64,000 nucleotides of DNA from Enterocola sp045654205 (GTDB lineage: Bacteria; Bacteroidota; Bacteroidia; Bacteroidales; Paludibacteraceae): positions 30,428 to 94,427 of the forward strand of contig JAZOMZ010000020.1 in the NCBI GenBank assembly GCA_045654205.1. The letters run 5' to 3'. This document shows positions 26,637-35,392 of this stretch, in pieces (position 1 is the stretch's first letter; every line of letters starts with the position of its first letter). The notes beneath the pieces were generated by a model. The model ran no database searches. It was not told the origin of the DNA and saw only the letters and a list, made by a program, of their open reading frames with translations. The position numbers and the translations under genes were made by a program.

Positions 26637-27538
26637 AATGTAAATTCTAATATCAAACCACCATTTTTTCTATTAGAAGCTACTATCATCCCTCCATGAA
26701 ATTGTACTGCATGGTGCACAATTGTAAGCCCCAATCCTGTTCCACCTTTCTTGCGAGAACGTCCATTATCTACTCTATAAAACCTCTCAAAAAGGTGTGA
26801 TAATTTCTCTTCATCTACCCCATTTCCATCATCCTCAAAACGAATTTTACAAAACTTATTATTGTTTTTAACTAAAGTAATATAGATATTTTTACCTCCT
26901 GAATAGGAAATAGCATTCTCCGTTAGATTACGAAATATAGAAGCAATTAATGAAATATTACCATTTATTACTACCTCTTCATTGAAGTTTGAATGTAGGG
27001 TAAAACGCTCGTTGACTGGCATTATTTTCAATTCTTCGTCTATTTCATCTATTATACTATTGATTAATACAGGTTCTTTTTCTATTAAGTGAGCACCCCT
27101 TTCCATCCGCGTAATTAGAGAAATAGAAGCTAATAATTTACGTAGTCTTGTATTATGTACATAGCACCTACCTATAAGTTCCTGACGTTTCTCCTCTGTT
27201 AAATCTATACCAGAAAGAAGAGTTTCAAGACATACTTGAATAGAAGCAACAGGAGTTTTAAGCTCATGATTAAGATTATCTGTAAGTTCTCTTCTAATAC
27301 GGTTTTTCTCTTTCTTTTGTTTATTTGAGATAATATCCACCAACCTTCGTGTGTCAAAGAAAGCAATAATACTAACCAAAATACTAATAAAAAGTATTAC
27401 TGCAAGCGACACCCAATCAGAAAAAAGTATTTTGTATTGGAAAATAATAATACTAATGGTAATAATCCAAATAAAGGAAAGAACCATTAAATAAAGCTTC
27501 TTGTGATAAGAAATTTTAATCGCTAAATCCATAACCAA
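26624..27538 (-). CDS. Two-component sensor histidine kinase
   Basis: 304 residues. Two transmembrane helices (about 16-34 and 43-61) are joined by a very short periplasmic loop, so it likely senses within the membrane or through a partner. HisKA has phospho-acceptor His91 in NHELKTPVAS. HATPase_c has N box NLTENAISYS, G1 FEDDGNGVD, F box LFERFYRVD, and G2 GGTGLGLTIV. The layout resembles PhoR-like kinases of Bacteroidetes. Overlaps the regulator gene by 23 bases. Confidence 0.92.
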   Translation of the reverse strand: MVMDLAIKISYHKKLYLMVLSFIWIITISIIIFQYKILFSDWVSLAVILFISILVSIIAFFDTRRLVDIISNKQKKEKNRIRRELTDNLNHELKTPVASIQVCLETLLSGIDLTEEKRQELIGRCYVHNTRLRKLLASISLITRMERGAHLIEKEPVLINSIIDEIDEELKIMPVNERFTLHSNFNEEVVINGNISLIASIFRNLTENAISYSGGKNIYITLVKNNNKFCKIRFEDDGNGVDEEKLSHLFERFYRVDNGRSRKKGGTGLGLTIVHHAVQFHGGMIVASNRKNGGLILEFTLKKC

Positions 27539-28214
27539 ATCCAGAACGTGTTACTATATATGAACCGTATGGGCCAATTTTTGAACGTAAACGAGTAATA
27601 TTTACATCTATAGTTCTATCTAGCACCACCACTTCGTCACTCCAAACTCTACTCAAAATTTCTTCACGAGAACATATCTTACCACGTTGAAGAATAAGAT
27701 AAGCTAACAATTCAAACTCCTTTTTAGCCATTTTTACCTCTACCCCATCCACTATACAACGTTTAAACTCTAGATTTAATTGCAAGCCATTTACTTGCAG
27801 AAAACGTGGTTTTTCAGGTACTAGTTGCGATTCTTTATTACCAGAAGAACGACGCAAAACACTCTTCACGCGAGCAATCACATTACGGATAGTATATGGC
27901 TTCACAATATAATCATCTGCACCTATATCAAGCCCCATTATCATATCATCTTCTGAGTCTCTAGCAGTGCAAAAAATAATTGGAATATTAGCAGTTTTAA
28001 CGTCAGATTTTAGGATTTTTGCCATTTTAATTCCGCTAGTTTCACCCAACATTATATCCAAAAGAATAAGAGAATAACTAGGTAAATCTAGCGATAATGC
28101 TTGCTCTGCACTAAAAGCAATATCCACATCAAATCCCTCATTCTCTAAATTTATCTTGAGTACCTCGCATAGAGTTTCCTCATCGTCCACTATTAATATA
28201 CGTTTTACTGGCAT
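27516..28214 (-). CDS. OmpR/PhoB-family response regulator
   Basis: 232 residues. The receiver domain (1-120) has acidic pocket D10/D11, phospho-acceptor D53 (LLDIMLG), T83 and K105 (KPYT). The C-terminal winged helix (about 135-230) has LTR-type KKEFELLAYLI and RTIDVNITRLRSKIG. The divergent barrel gene at 28401 is the obvious candidate target. It has no PglZ domain, so it is not PorX. Confidence 0.93.
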   Translation of the reverse strand: MPVKRILIVDDEETLCEVLKINLENEGFDVDIAFSAEQALSLDLPSYSLILLDIMLGETSGIKMAKILKSDVKTANIPIIFCTARDSEDDMIMGLDIGADDYIVKPYTIRNVIARVKSVLRRSSGNKESQLVPEKPRFLQVNGLQLNLEFKRCIVDGVEVKMAKKEFELLAYLILQRGKICSREEILSRVWSDEVVVLDRTIDVNITRLRSKIGPYGSYIVTRSGFGYGFSD

Positions 28215-28325
28215 CTAAGTAATATTATATAATTAGCCCGTAAAAGTATATAGAAAAATTGAGTTTACAACATGGGTATAAAAAATTTAATAAAAATGTA
28301 ACAATTTCTGAACAACCATTTCACA

Positions 28326-28392
28326 AAACACTAATCGCCTTGAAATATTTATGAAACGTTCTGCTCATACATTTGTTTATGAAACACTAATC
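28326..28392 (+). promoter_or_regulatory. Promoter region with paired direct repeats (candidate regulator sites)
   Basis: The -7 box TACATTTG is at 28368-28375. Two direct repeats bracket it: TTTATGAAAC at 28348-28357 and 28376-28385, and AAACACTAATC at 28326-28336 and 28382-28392. Paired direct repeats are what OmpR/PhoB regulators bind; the neighbouring regulator gene is divergent. Confidence 0.45.
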
Positions 28393-28400
28393 TAAAACGT

Positions 28401-29114
28401 ATGAATACAAGAATAATAATCGTAGATATTATAACATTTATCTGCCTTCCAGTGTGGGCAAACGATGAAACGAAAAATATTATATTAAACGGAGGCAATA
28501 TCTCAACCGCACTATTTAATTCTCAAGAAAAATTTTGGAATTATAGTTATGTAATGAAAACTCTTTATGGCACAAAAGAAGAATTGGGTATTACAATCAC
28601 GTATCAGTTTACAGAATGGATTTCTGCAGAGGCAATCATTATCAATGGAGATATTAAAGGGAAAGTAAATCACGGAGTGGGACTAAATTTTACACCAATC
28701 AAAGGGTTACATATGAGAGTGTATTCTGCACTGAATGATTGTGGGGAAAAGAAAAAGATTACTATGGTAAATTTAGCAGCATTTTTGGGGTATAAATGTG
28801 AGAGATTTTGTATCGGAGCAGAATATAATCATATAGTAAATTCAGCCTATACTTTTGGCTGCGATTTCTTTGGATACAGCCTTTTTGCATCTGTGAAAAT
28901 CTCAAAAAATGCTGATATGTATGCCAGATTTGATGGGCTTTATTCCAAGGAAAAACTAAAACTCTTTAAAAATGAAAAATCTGCAGTTATAGGTTTTGAA
29001 TTCAAAGTAAGAGAAAAGTTAACAATCACCCCAAACTTTAAAATGACTATCTCCGAAAACGCTCTTCAACCTAACAATTTCATTGCATACCTCAATTGTA
29101 CATATAATTTTTGA
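28401..29114 (+). CDS. Outer-membrane beta-barrel protein, possibly porin-like
   Basis: 237 residues. N-terminal signal peptide of about 20 residues, then alternating amphipathic strands throughout and a terminal aromatic strand (YLNCTYNF) typical of outer-membrane barrels. The pattern, with the C-terminal TPNFKMTISE segment, resembles phosphate-selective-porin-like proteins of Bacteroidetes but is shorter. Divergent from the two-component genes, which probably control it. Exact family not recognised. Confidence 0.6.
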   Translation: MNTRIIIVDIITFICLPVWANDETKNIILNGGNISTALFNSQEKFWNYSYVMKTLYGTKEELGITITYQFTEWISAEAIIINGDIKGKVNHGVGLNFTPIKGLHMRVYSALNDCGEKKKITMVNLAAFLGYKCERFCIGAEYNHIVNSAYTFGCDFFGYSLFASVKISKNADMYARFDGLYSKEKLKLFKNEKSAVIGFEFKVREKLTITPNFKMTISENALQPNNFIAYLNCTYNF

Positions 29115-29116
29115 GC

Positions 29117-29161
29117 CTAAAAAAGGCTGGCTCGCAGTAAAACGAACCAGCATATACTATA
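29117..29161. repeat. Duplicated terminator-like repeat, copy 1
   Basis: About 45 bases almost identical to 30722-30765. The core contains GGCTGG and CCAGC arms with inner TCG/CGA pairs. On the minus strand it ends in a T-run, giving a terminator after the broken ATPase gene. The copies flank that gene in direct orientation. Confidence 0.7.
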
Positions 29162-29298
29162 TTGATTGAAGTTGAATAAATGATGTTATTTCACTTCAAA
29201 TAAAGCTCCAAATAACTACAACCCAAACCAGCCATAATTGCAAATGTATAAATTATATTTTACATTTCCTTAATTTATACTAAAAAAACATAAGAATA

Positions 29299-30573
29299 TC
29301 AATCCTTAAGACACCCTATTGGAATCACATAAACCCCATCTTTTCTTTTATAAGCATAATCTCCCACACCTATTACAACTGCCATAAATGAAGGAGCTGA
29401 CATTTTTTCTGTGTCTATATTATTAGCTAGACTAATTAAACTACTAGCACCTTCGTCTATATTTTTATCTCCTCCCAATTTCACCTCTATCAAAGCATAA
29501 GTTCCATTACGTCTATGAAGCACAGCATCACATTCTAGTCCATTACTATCTCTATAATGGTAAAGTTTACCATCTAAAGCTTCTGCATAAACGCGTAAAT
29601 CTCGCACTACCATATCCTCAAAGAAGAAACCAAATGATTTGATGTCCTTTATTAGGTCTCTTGGACCAAGACCAAGCGATGCTGTTCCTATACTTGGGTC
29701 AACAAAATGGCGAGTATCTGTAGTTCTAATTGCCGCTTTACTACGAATATTTGGATTCCATGCTTCTAAATCCTCTATAACATATAGTTTTTTTAATGCT
29801 TTTATATAATCTGCAATAGTATCCTCATCAAGAGTACTTAAATCATTAGAAAGTAAATCTTTTCTAATTGTAGAATAAGGTATTTGTTGTGAAATATATC
29901 TTGCGTAGGAACGCAATATTTGTCTTGCTCGTTCAGGACTTCGTTTAGTATTATCTACACGCTGAATGTCTTTATTTACCACAGAATCTACATAATCAAA
30001 AGCTTGGTCTAAAGCTAATTCTTTGTTGATTAGAGATGCCCATGGCCATCCACCACGGCACGTTAAATAAGCAATATCCTCTATATTGAGTTGATTCTTT
30101 GTTACCTCAAAAGGTTTTTCATCAAATAAATCTCCTAAACTAACAGTTCAACTAGATTCCTCAGATTCATAAAGACTCATAGGACGCATTTTTATAAACG
30201 CAAATCTTCCTGTACCACTATGAATAGTATCCTCTGCATCTGGTAATACGGAAGAACCTGTTAAAATAAATTAAGAAGGTTCTCCACGTCTATCAACTTC
30301 ACTACGTATAGAATCCCATAAAGATGGAAGGGTTTGCCATTCATCAACTAATCGTGGAGTACTACCTTCCAATAATGTTTTTGGACTTATTTCTATAAGT
30401 TGTTTACTTTGTTGAAGCACAGCTGAGTCTCCTAAATCTAGTAAACTTTTTGCTAATTGCTTAGCTGTTGTTGTTTTACCACACCATTTAGAACCTTCAA
30501 TTAATACTGCACATTTTCCTAAAACCTTACGTTTTAGAATCCTATCAAATATACGTTTCTTATAATTTCTCAT
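29299..30573 (-). pseudogene. DUF4143 / AAA-family ATP-binding protein, broken by two nonsense codons
   Basis: One reading frame runs 30573 to 29299 (about 424 codons, the usual length for these AAA_14 plus DUF4143 proteins), interrupted in frame by TAA at 30273-30271 and TGA at 30150-30148. The N-terminal piece has Walker A-like GSKWCGKTT near 30-38 and LVDEWQ (Walker B). Between the stops it continues FILTGSS and FAFIKMRPMSLYES, classic family motifs, and the C-terminal DUF4143 nuclease-like fold has ECDAVLHRRNGTYALIEVKLG. Each stop is one substitution from the residue expected (Gln, Gly). The gap 29162-29298 holds only sequence downstream of it. Confidence 0.85.
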
Positions 30574-30637
30574 AATCACTACATCTACAAAGCAAAAGTA
30601 ATGATTATAAATCAATTAAGCAAACTTTTTTATAATT

Positions 30638-30722
30638 TTCGGTGAATTGTGACGGTTTCATTCGGTAAGTTGAGATGATTTCGTTCGGTGAATTGTGACG
30701 ATTTTGTTCGGTAAGTTGAGAC
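30638..30722. repeat. 23-bp tandem repeats upstream of the ATPase pseudogene
   Basis: Four head-to-tail units, each starting TTCGGT. Units 1 and 3 read TTCGGTGAATTGTGACG; units 2 and 4 read TTCGGTAAGTTGAGA. The true period is thus a 46-bp pair, present twice (the last unit is incomplete). They lie just upstream of the ATPase start on its promoter side. Confidence 0.8.
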
Positions 30723-30765
30723 TAAAAAGGCTGGCTCGCAGTAAAACGAACCAGCCTATACTATA
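30722..30765 (-). terminator. Terminator after ychF (duplicated repeat, copy 2)
   Basis: Stem GGCTGG/CCAGCC extended by TCG/CGA around an eight-base centre. On the minus strand it is followed by TTTTT, 26 bases after the ychF stop. Near-identical to 29117-29161. Confidence 0.75.
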
Positions 30766-30790
30766 TCATTTATATCACTTAAACTTACTT

Positions 30791-31888
30791 TTAAACATTA
30801 AATCTAAAGTGCATAATATCTCCGTCTTGTACTATATACTCCTTACCTTCTACACTCATCTTGCCAGCCTCTTTACATGCAGCTTCTGAGCCAAGAGCGA
30901 TAAAGTCTTCGTATTTGATTACTTCGGCACGGATAAAGCCTTTTTCAAAGTCGGTGTGGATAACACCAGCACATTGAGGTGCTTTCCAACCACGGTGGAA
31001 TGTCCAAGCACGCACTTCTTGCACACCTGCAGTAATGTAAGTTTGAAGGTCTAGAAGTTTGTAAGCAGCTTTAATTAAGCGAGCAACACCAGATTCTTTA
31101 AGACCAACTTCTTCAAGGAACATTTGACGTTCTTCATATGTTTCTAACTCTGCAATATCTGCTTCTGTAGCTGCCGCAACAATAAGAATTTCTGCATTTT
31201 CATCCTTAACTGCCTCACGCACAGCATCTACATATGCATTACCATTTACTGCAGAAGCCTCATCCACATTACATACATACATCACTGGTTTGTCTGTAAG
31301 AAGACAAAGGTCGCGAACAAGTTTGCGTTGTTCTTTGTCTAGTTCTACAGTACGAGCAGATTTGCCTTGTTCAAGAGCTTCTTTATACATAGCATAAATA
31401 GTATAAAGTGCTTTAGCATTTTTGTCGCCTGCATTAGCTTGTTTGTATACTTTTTGGATACGTGAATCGATAGTTTCAAGGTCTTTAAGTTGAAGCTCCA
31501 TATCGATGATTTCTTTGTCACGAACAGGGTCAACACTACCATCTACGTGAGTTACATTTTCATTATCAAAACAACGTAAAACGTGAAGAATTGCATCAGT
31601 TTCACGAATATTAGCCAAGAATTTATTACCCAAACCTTCACCTTTACTAGCACCTTTTACAAGACCCGCAATATCCACAATTTCTACAGTGGTAGGAACT
31701 ATACGTTGAGGATTGATAAGATTTGCAAGTTCATTCAAACGTTCGTCAGGCACAGTTATCACACCCACGTTTGGTTCGATAGTACAGAAAGGGAAATTAG
31801 CTGCTTGAGCTTTTGCGTTAGATAAACAATTAAAAAGAGTAGATTTTCCAACATTAGGAAGGCCTACTATACCGCATTGTAATGCCAT
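30791..31888 (-). CDS. ychF: Redox-regulated ATPase YchF (Obg-like)
   Basis: 365 residues, family length. Ribosome-associated P-loop NTPase preferring ATP. Walker A GLPNVGKST at 8-16, a DxxG-type DIAGLV near 70, and NVDE in place of the GTPase NKxD. The C-terminal TGS domain ends HRGWKAPQCAGVIHTDFEKG and FRFNV. It is divergent from the 31969 gene, with its own -7 box. Confidence 0.97.
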   Translation of the reverse strand: MALQCGIVGLPNVGKSTLFNCLSNAKAQAANFPFCTIEPNVGVITVPDERLNELANLINPQRIVPTTVEIVDIAGLVKGASKGEGLGNKFLANIRETDAILHVLRCFDNENVTHVDGSVDPVRDKEIIDMELQLKDLETIDSRIQKVYKQANAGDKNAKALYTIYAMYKEALEQGKSARTVELDKEQRKLVRDLCLLTDKPVMYVCNVDEASAVNGNAYVDAVREAVKDENAEILIVAAATEADIAELETYEERQMFLEEVGLKESGVARLIKAAYKLLDLQTYITAGVQEVRAWTFHRGWKAPQCAGVIHTDFEKGFIRAEVIKYEDFIALGSEAACKEAGKMSVEGKEYIVQDGDIMHFRFNV

Positions 31889-31915
31889 AAACTATAATTT
31901 TTATTAATTTAGTGG

Positions 31916-31923
31916 CAAAAGTA
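31916..31923 (-). promoter_or_regulatory. -7 box (TACTTTTG) for ychF
   Basis: TAnnTTTG match on the minus strand 28 bases before the ychF ATG, facing the opposite promoter 13 bases away. Confidence 0.55.
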
Positions 31924-31935
31924 CTAAAAAATAAC

Positions 31936-31943
31936 TACTTTTG
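31936..31943 (+). promoter_or_regulatory. -7 box (TACTTTTG) for the coiled-coil protein gene
   Basis: TAnnTTTG match 26 bases before the ATG at 31969. It rules out the longer frame start at 31912. Confidence 0.55.
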
Positions 31944-31968
31944 CCGTATATATAGCGAATATATTTAC

Positions 31969-32853
31969 ATGGATAAGACTTCAAAAATAATACTTAGCAT
32001 ATCAATCGTACTTATTTTAGCCCTTGGGGGATTCATTTATTTTCAATTTTCTAAACTTTCAGAAACAGAAAATCAGTTAAATGAACTTACTCAAGTAATG
32101 GAATTTGAAAAACAACAATCCATAGAAGAATTTGAAAAACTTGCTATGGAGTACGAAGAATTCTATATTGAAACAAGCAACGATTCACTACTAAAACTTT
32201 TTGATGAAGAAAAACAAAAAGTTCAACAACTCCTACAAGAACTTAAAACTGTAAAAGCAACTAACGCGCGTAGAATCAAGGAATTACAAAAAGAACTTGG
32301 CACTGTTCGTAATGTTCTGAAATCTTATATTTACAAGGTAGATTCACTAAACACAGTAAACGACAACCTTAAAAAAGAAAACTATCAGGTAAAAAAACAA
32401 ATAGAAGAAGCCAATGAAGTGGCTCGCCTTTTAGAAGAAAAAACAAACGAATTGGATGCAAAAATAAACCTTGCATCTATCCTAGAAGCAAGTGAAATTC
32501 AAATTAAAACCCTTAATAAAAAAGGTAAAGTAACCAGATCGCTTAAAAAAATTACCAATATAGAAATCTGCTTCCAAGTTTTAAGAAATATCACTGCAGA
32601 AAGAGGTTACAAAACTATTTACATACGCATTGCAGACGCAAATGGCGAAGTACTTACTGTAAGCGGAAATACATTTGAATTTGAAGACAAAGAGCTTGTT
32701 TATTCAGCAAAAAAAGAAATAGAATACAACGGCGAAAACACCCCTGTTTGTATGTATTATAAAATTATAGACCCACTACAAACAGGATCTTACTCTATTG
32801 CAATTTTTGCTGATGGCAACTTAATTGGTACCACAGGATTTGTTTTGAAATAA
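31969..32853 (+). CDS. Membrane-anchored coiled-coil protein, function unknown
   Basis: 294 residues. A transmembrane helix at about 7-26 is followed by a long coiled coil (about 30-165, rich in Glu, Lys, Leu and Gln) and a beta-rich C-terminal domain (about 175-294) ending in a GSYSIAIFADGNLIGTTGFV-type motif. The domain probably faces the periplasm. The next gene, hemW, starts one base after the stop, so both share a transcript. I do not recognise a family name; similar proteins of unknown role are common in Bacteroidales. Confidence 0.75.
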   Translation: MDKTSKIILSISIVLILALGGFIYFQFSKLSETENQLNELTQVMEFEKQQSIEEFEKLAMEYEEFYIETSNDSLLKLFDEEKQKVQQLLQELKTVKATNARRIKELQKELGTVRNVLKSYIYKVDSLNTVNDNLKKENYQVKKQIEEANEVARLLEEKTNELDAKINLASILEASEIQIKTLNKKGKVTRSLKKITNIEICFQVLRNITAERGYKTIYIRIADANGEVLTVSGNTFEFEDKELVYSAKKEIEYNGENTPVCMYYKIIDPLQTGSYSIAIFADGNLIGTTGFVLK

Positions 32854-32854
32854 T

Positions 32855-33961
32855 ATGAGCAGTATATATTTGCATATTCCATTCTGCAAAAAACGTTGCA
32901 CATATTGTAATTTCTTTTCCACTACACTGCTTGAAAAACAAGAGGAGTATGTAAATATCTTGCTTAAAGAAATAGAACTTAGAAAAAATTATATCACAAA
33001 TCCTAGCACTATTTACCTAGGTGGTGGCACTCCCTCTACTCTGCCTATAGAGCTTCTAGAAAAGATTTTTACCTCACTTGACAAAAATTTTAATCTGTCG
33101 AATGTAGAAGAAGTTACTATAGAATGTAATCCAGACGACATTAATATAGACTACGTTAAAGGACTTAAAAGCCTGCCTATTAATAGGCTGAGTATGGGTA
33201 TTCAAACCTTCAATGAAGAAGAACTAAAAGTTTTAGGTAGAAGACACAATGCCAAAAATGCCATTAAAGCAGTAGAAAATGTATATAATAGTGGAATAAA
33301 AAATATTAGCATAGACCTAATGTATGCCCTTCCTGGCCAATCTCTATCTACCTGGGAAGAAAACCTAAATATCGCACTTAGTTTGCCTATTTCACATATT
33401 TCTGCATATCATCTTAGTTATGAAGAAGATACTCCCCTTTATAAACTAAGAAATTTGGCATTTGACGAAGAAAAAAGTCTTGAATTCTTTGAACTTCTAA
33501 GTGAAAAAACAGCAGAAAAAGGCTTTGAACACTACGAAATTTCCAATTGGGCAAAAGACGGAAAATACTCAAAACATAATAGTGCCTACTGGCAAAACAA
33601 ACCATACCTTGGCATTGGTGCAGGAGCACATTCATACAATCTAAATGAAAGAAGATGGAATTTCTCCTCACTGAACGATTATATAAATGGTGTTTTAAGC
33701 GAATCTGAATACTCAGAAAACGAAATCCTAACTTCGGAAGATAAATACAACGACCTTATTATCACACAGCTAAGAACCAAATGGGGATTGGATATAAACC
33801 TGATTGAAGGAAAATATCTAAAACACTTCCAAAGAGAATCAGAAAAGTTTGTAAAAGAAAATCACCTTAAAATTACAAACGAAAATAGAGCCATACTCAC
33901 CCACTCTGGCATATTTATTTCGGACTATATAATGCGAGAATTAATGTTTGAAGTTGAATAA
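32855..33961 (+). CDS. hemW: Radical SAM protein HemW (coproporphyrinogen III oxidase-like)
   Basis: 368 residues. The radical SAM motif C-x3-C-x2-C is at C11, C15 and C18 (PFCKKRCTYCNFF). GGGTPSTLP near 51-59 and MGIQTFNEEELKVLGR near 117-132 are conserved. The HemW-type spacing, with no extra oxidase residues, and the single N-terminal cluster motif favour the heme chaperone over true HemN. Confidence 0.9.
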   Translation: MSSIYLHIPFCKKRCTYCNFFSTTLLEKQEEYVNILLKEIELRKNYITNPSTIYLGGGTPSTLPIELLEKIFTSLDKNFNLSNVEEVTIECNPDDINIDYVKGLKSLPINRLSMGIQTFNEEELKVLGRRHNAKNAIKAVENVYNSGIKNISIDLMYALPGQSLSTWEENLNIALSLPISHISAYHLSYEEDTPLYKLRNLAFDEEKSLEFFELLSEKTAEKGFEHYEISNWAKDGKYSKHNSAYWQNKPYLGIGAGAHSYNLNERRWNFSSLNDYINGVLSESEYSENEILTSEDKYNDLIITQLRTKWGLDINLIEGKYLKHFQRESEKFVKENHLKITNENRAILTHSGIFISDYIMRELMFEVE

Positions 33962-33963
33962 AA

Positions 33964-34046
33964 AGCGTACTTCTGCGTTACGCTTGCCTTCGAAATCCTC
34001 ATTTACCTCTAGTAAACTCCGGTTTCTCAGACTTCGCAAGCCTTGA
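33964..34046. repeat. Interspersed repeat, copy A (downstream of hemW)
   Basis: An ~80-base stretch strongly similar to 62125-62200, sharing blocks such as CTTCGAAATCCTCATTTAC and TAGTAAACTCCGGTTTCTCA. Both copies start a few bases after a stop codon. It starts with a small hairpin (AGCGTA/TTACGCT). No coding potential. Confidence 0.7.
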
Positions 34047-34084
34047 ATTACATCTTTTTATTCAACTCCATAGAAAATTTTAGT

Positions 34085-34092
34085 TATATTTG
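34085..34092 (+). promoter_or_regulatory. -7 box (TATATTTG) for dprA
   Basis: TAnnTTTG match 86 bases before the chosen dprA ATG, leaving a long AU-rich leader. Confidence 0.5.
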
Positions 34093-34177
34093 CAACGAGA
34101 ATAAAGCTACATTTTTTATTATTAACCACACATATTCTGCCCCATACAGAATATGTATTAAATGTATGTTTTATTTT

Positions 34178-35287
34178 ATGACAGAAACAGAAAAACTTCA
34201 TCGTATTGCTATAAGTTTATTTAAGAAAATAAACTTCTCAAATCTTCAATACATTTTTAATTATCTAGACTCTGTGGAGGAATTTTTTCATTTGGATGAA
34301 ACTATATTAAATGAAATTCCAAATATTAATTCTCCATTTTTAGAAGAATATAAAGCACAAATCCCTATTTGTATTGAAAAAGCTAAAAGAGAACTCGAAT
34401 ATGTAGAAAAAAATAATATTCAAATTCATTTTTTCACAGACAAAACCTTTCCAAAACGTCTTCTAGAATGTCAAGATTGCCCAAAATTAATTTATAGTAA
34501 AGGCGTAGCAGATTTCAATAAACATAAATATTTAGGGGTTGTAGGTACAAGAAAAGCTACAGAATATGGCAGAAACACTTGCTTTAAATTAATCTCCGAA
34601 TTAGCAAAAAGTCAGCCTAAATTATGTATAATTAGTGGTCTAGCCTACGGAATAGATATTGCCTCTCACAAAGCTGCATTAGAAAGTAATATCCCCACTA
34701 TTGGAGTTATCGGAGGTGGTTACGATTATTTTTATCCTAAAGCACATTACAATACATCGCTAGAAATGCAAAAAAGAGGTGCTGTCATCACAGAATTTAC
34801 TCACGATACACATCCAGAAGGCTTTAATTTTGTACAAAGAAATAGAATTATTGCTGGTATGAGTGATGGTGTACTTGTAGTGGAAAGTGCAGCAAAAGGA
34901 GGTAGTTTAATTACTGCAGAACTTGCTTATTCGTACAACAAAGATGTAATGGCTGTGCCAGGCAAAATTTGTGATTCAGTATCTATGGGTTGTAATAGCT
35001 TAATAAAATCCAATAAAGCTGCGCTTGTGGAAAATGCCAAAGATATAGAACGAGTTATGTGCTGGGAACATGATAATACATTAGAATTGGGATTAGAATT
35101 ATTTCCTGTTCTTTCAGATAAAGAAACACTTATAGTAGATATTATAAGAGAAAAAGGAACAATTCATGTTGATAATATTTCAGAACTTTCGGGTATAAAA
35201 ATATCAGAACTCTCTGCCCTTTTACTAAATTTGGAATTCAAAAATGTTGTGAAAAGTATACCTGGAAATCAATATATGTTATATTAA
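34178..35287 (+). CDS. dprA: DNA-processing protein DprA (Smf)
   Basis: 369 residues from the ATG at 34178; the frame is open from 34043, but the extra residues are not family-like. DprA binds single-stranded DNA and loads RecA during natural transformation. An N-terminal helical (SAM-like) segment is followed by the Rossmann-like DNA-binding domain: VVGTRKATEYG, IISGLAYGIDIASHKAAL, GGGYDYFYP, FVQRNRIIAG, and VVESAAKGGSLITAELA. A C-terminal winged helix (about 300-369) is present. Confidence 0.94.
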   Translation: MTETEKLHRIAISLFKKINFSNLQYIFNYLDSVEEFFHLDETILNEIPNINSPFLEEYKAQIPICIEKAKRELEYVEKNNIQIHFFTDKTFPKRLLECQDCPKLIYSKGVADFNKHKYLGVVGTRKATEYGRNTCFKLISELAKSQPKLCIISGLAYGIDIASHKAALESNIPTIGVIGGGYDYFYPKAHYNTSLEMQKRGAVITEFTHDTHPEGFNFVQRNRIIAGMSDGVLVVESAAKGGSLITAELAYSYNKDVMAVPGKICDSVSMGCNSLIKSNKAALVENAKDIERVMCWEHDNTLELGLELFPVLSDKETLIVDIIREKGTIHVDNISELSGIKISELSALLLNLEFKNVVKSIPGNQYMLY

Positions 35288-35314
35288 TTAGAAGTTAAAT
35301 AATAAACGAGAGTA

Positions 35315-35338
35315 TTTTTATATCACGTGATATAAAAA
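35315..35338. repeat. 24-bp perfect palindrome centred on CACGTG
   Basis: TTTTTATATCAC followed by its exact complement, 28 bases after dprA. The centre TCACGTGA resembles the centre of parS, but the outer bases differ. It may be a protein-binding site. Confidence 0.55.
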
Positions 35339-35344
35339 AACAAA

Positions 35345-35366
35345 AGGTGTTCACTCTTGAACACCT
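35345..35366. terminator. Hairpin downstream of dprA
   Basis: Perfect 9-bp stem AGGTGTTCA / TGAACACCT with loop CTCT. There is no U-run on the plus strand, so it is a weak terminator or the leader structure of the small frame that follows. Confidence 0.5.
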
Positions 35367-35392
35367 ACTTGCTAACCTTAAAATCAAATACT

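Noticed and set aside
26624..28214. The two-component pair as PorX/PorY of the T9SS
   Set aside because: The regulator has a winged-helix DNA-binding domain and lacks the PglZ domain of PorX.
30638..30722. The 23-bp tandem array as a CRISPR
   Set aside because: The units are contiguous with no spacers, only four exist, and no cas gene is near.
29117..30765. The paired 45-base repeats as insertion-sequence ends
   Set aside because: They are in direct, not inverted, orientation, form terminator hairpins with T-runs, and the enclosed gene is an ATPase, not a transposase.
34043..34177. N-terminal extension of dprA
   Set aside because: The extra 45 residues start upstream of the likely promoter and do not resemble the family; the ATG at 34178 gives the normal start.
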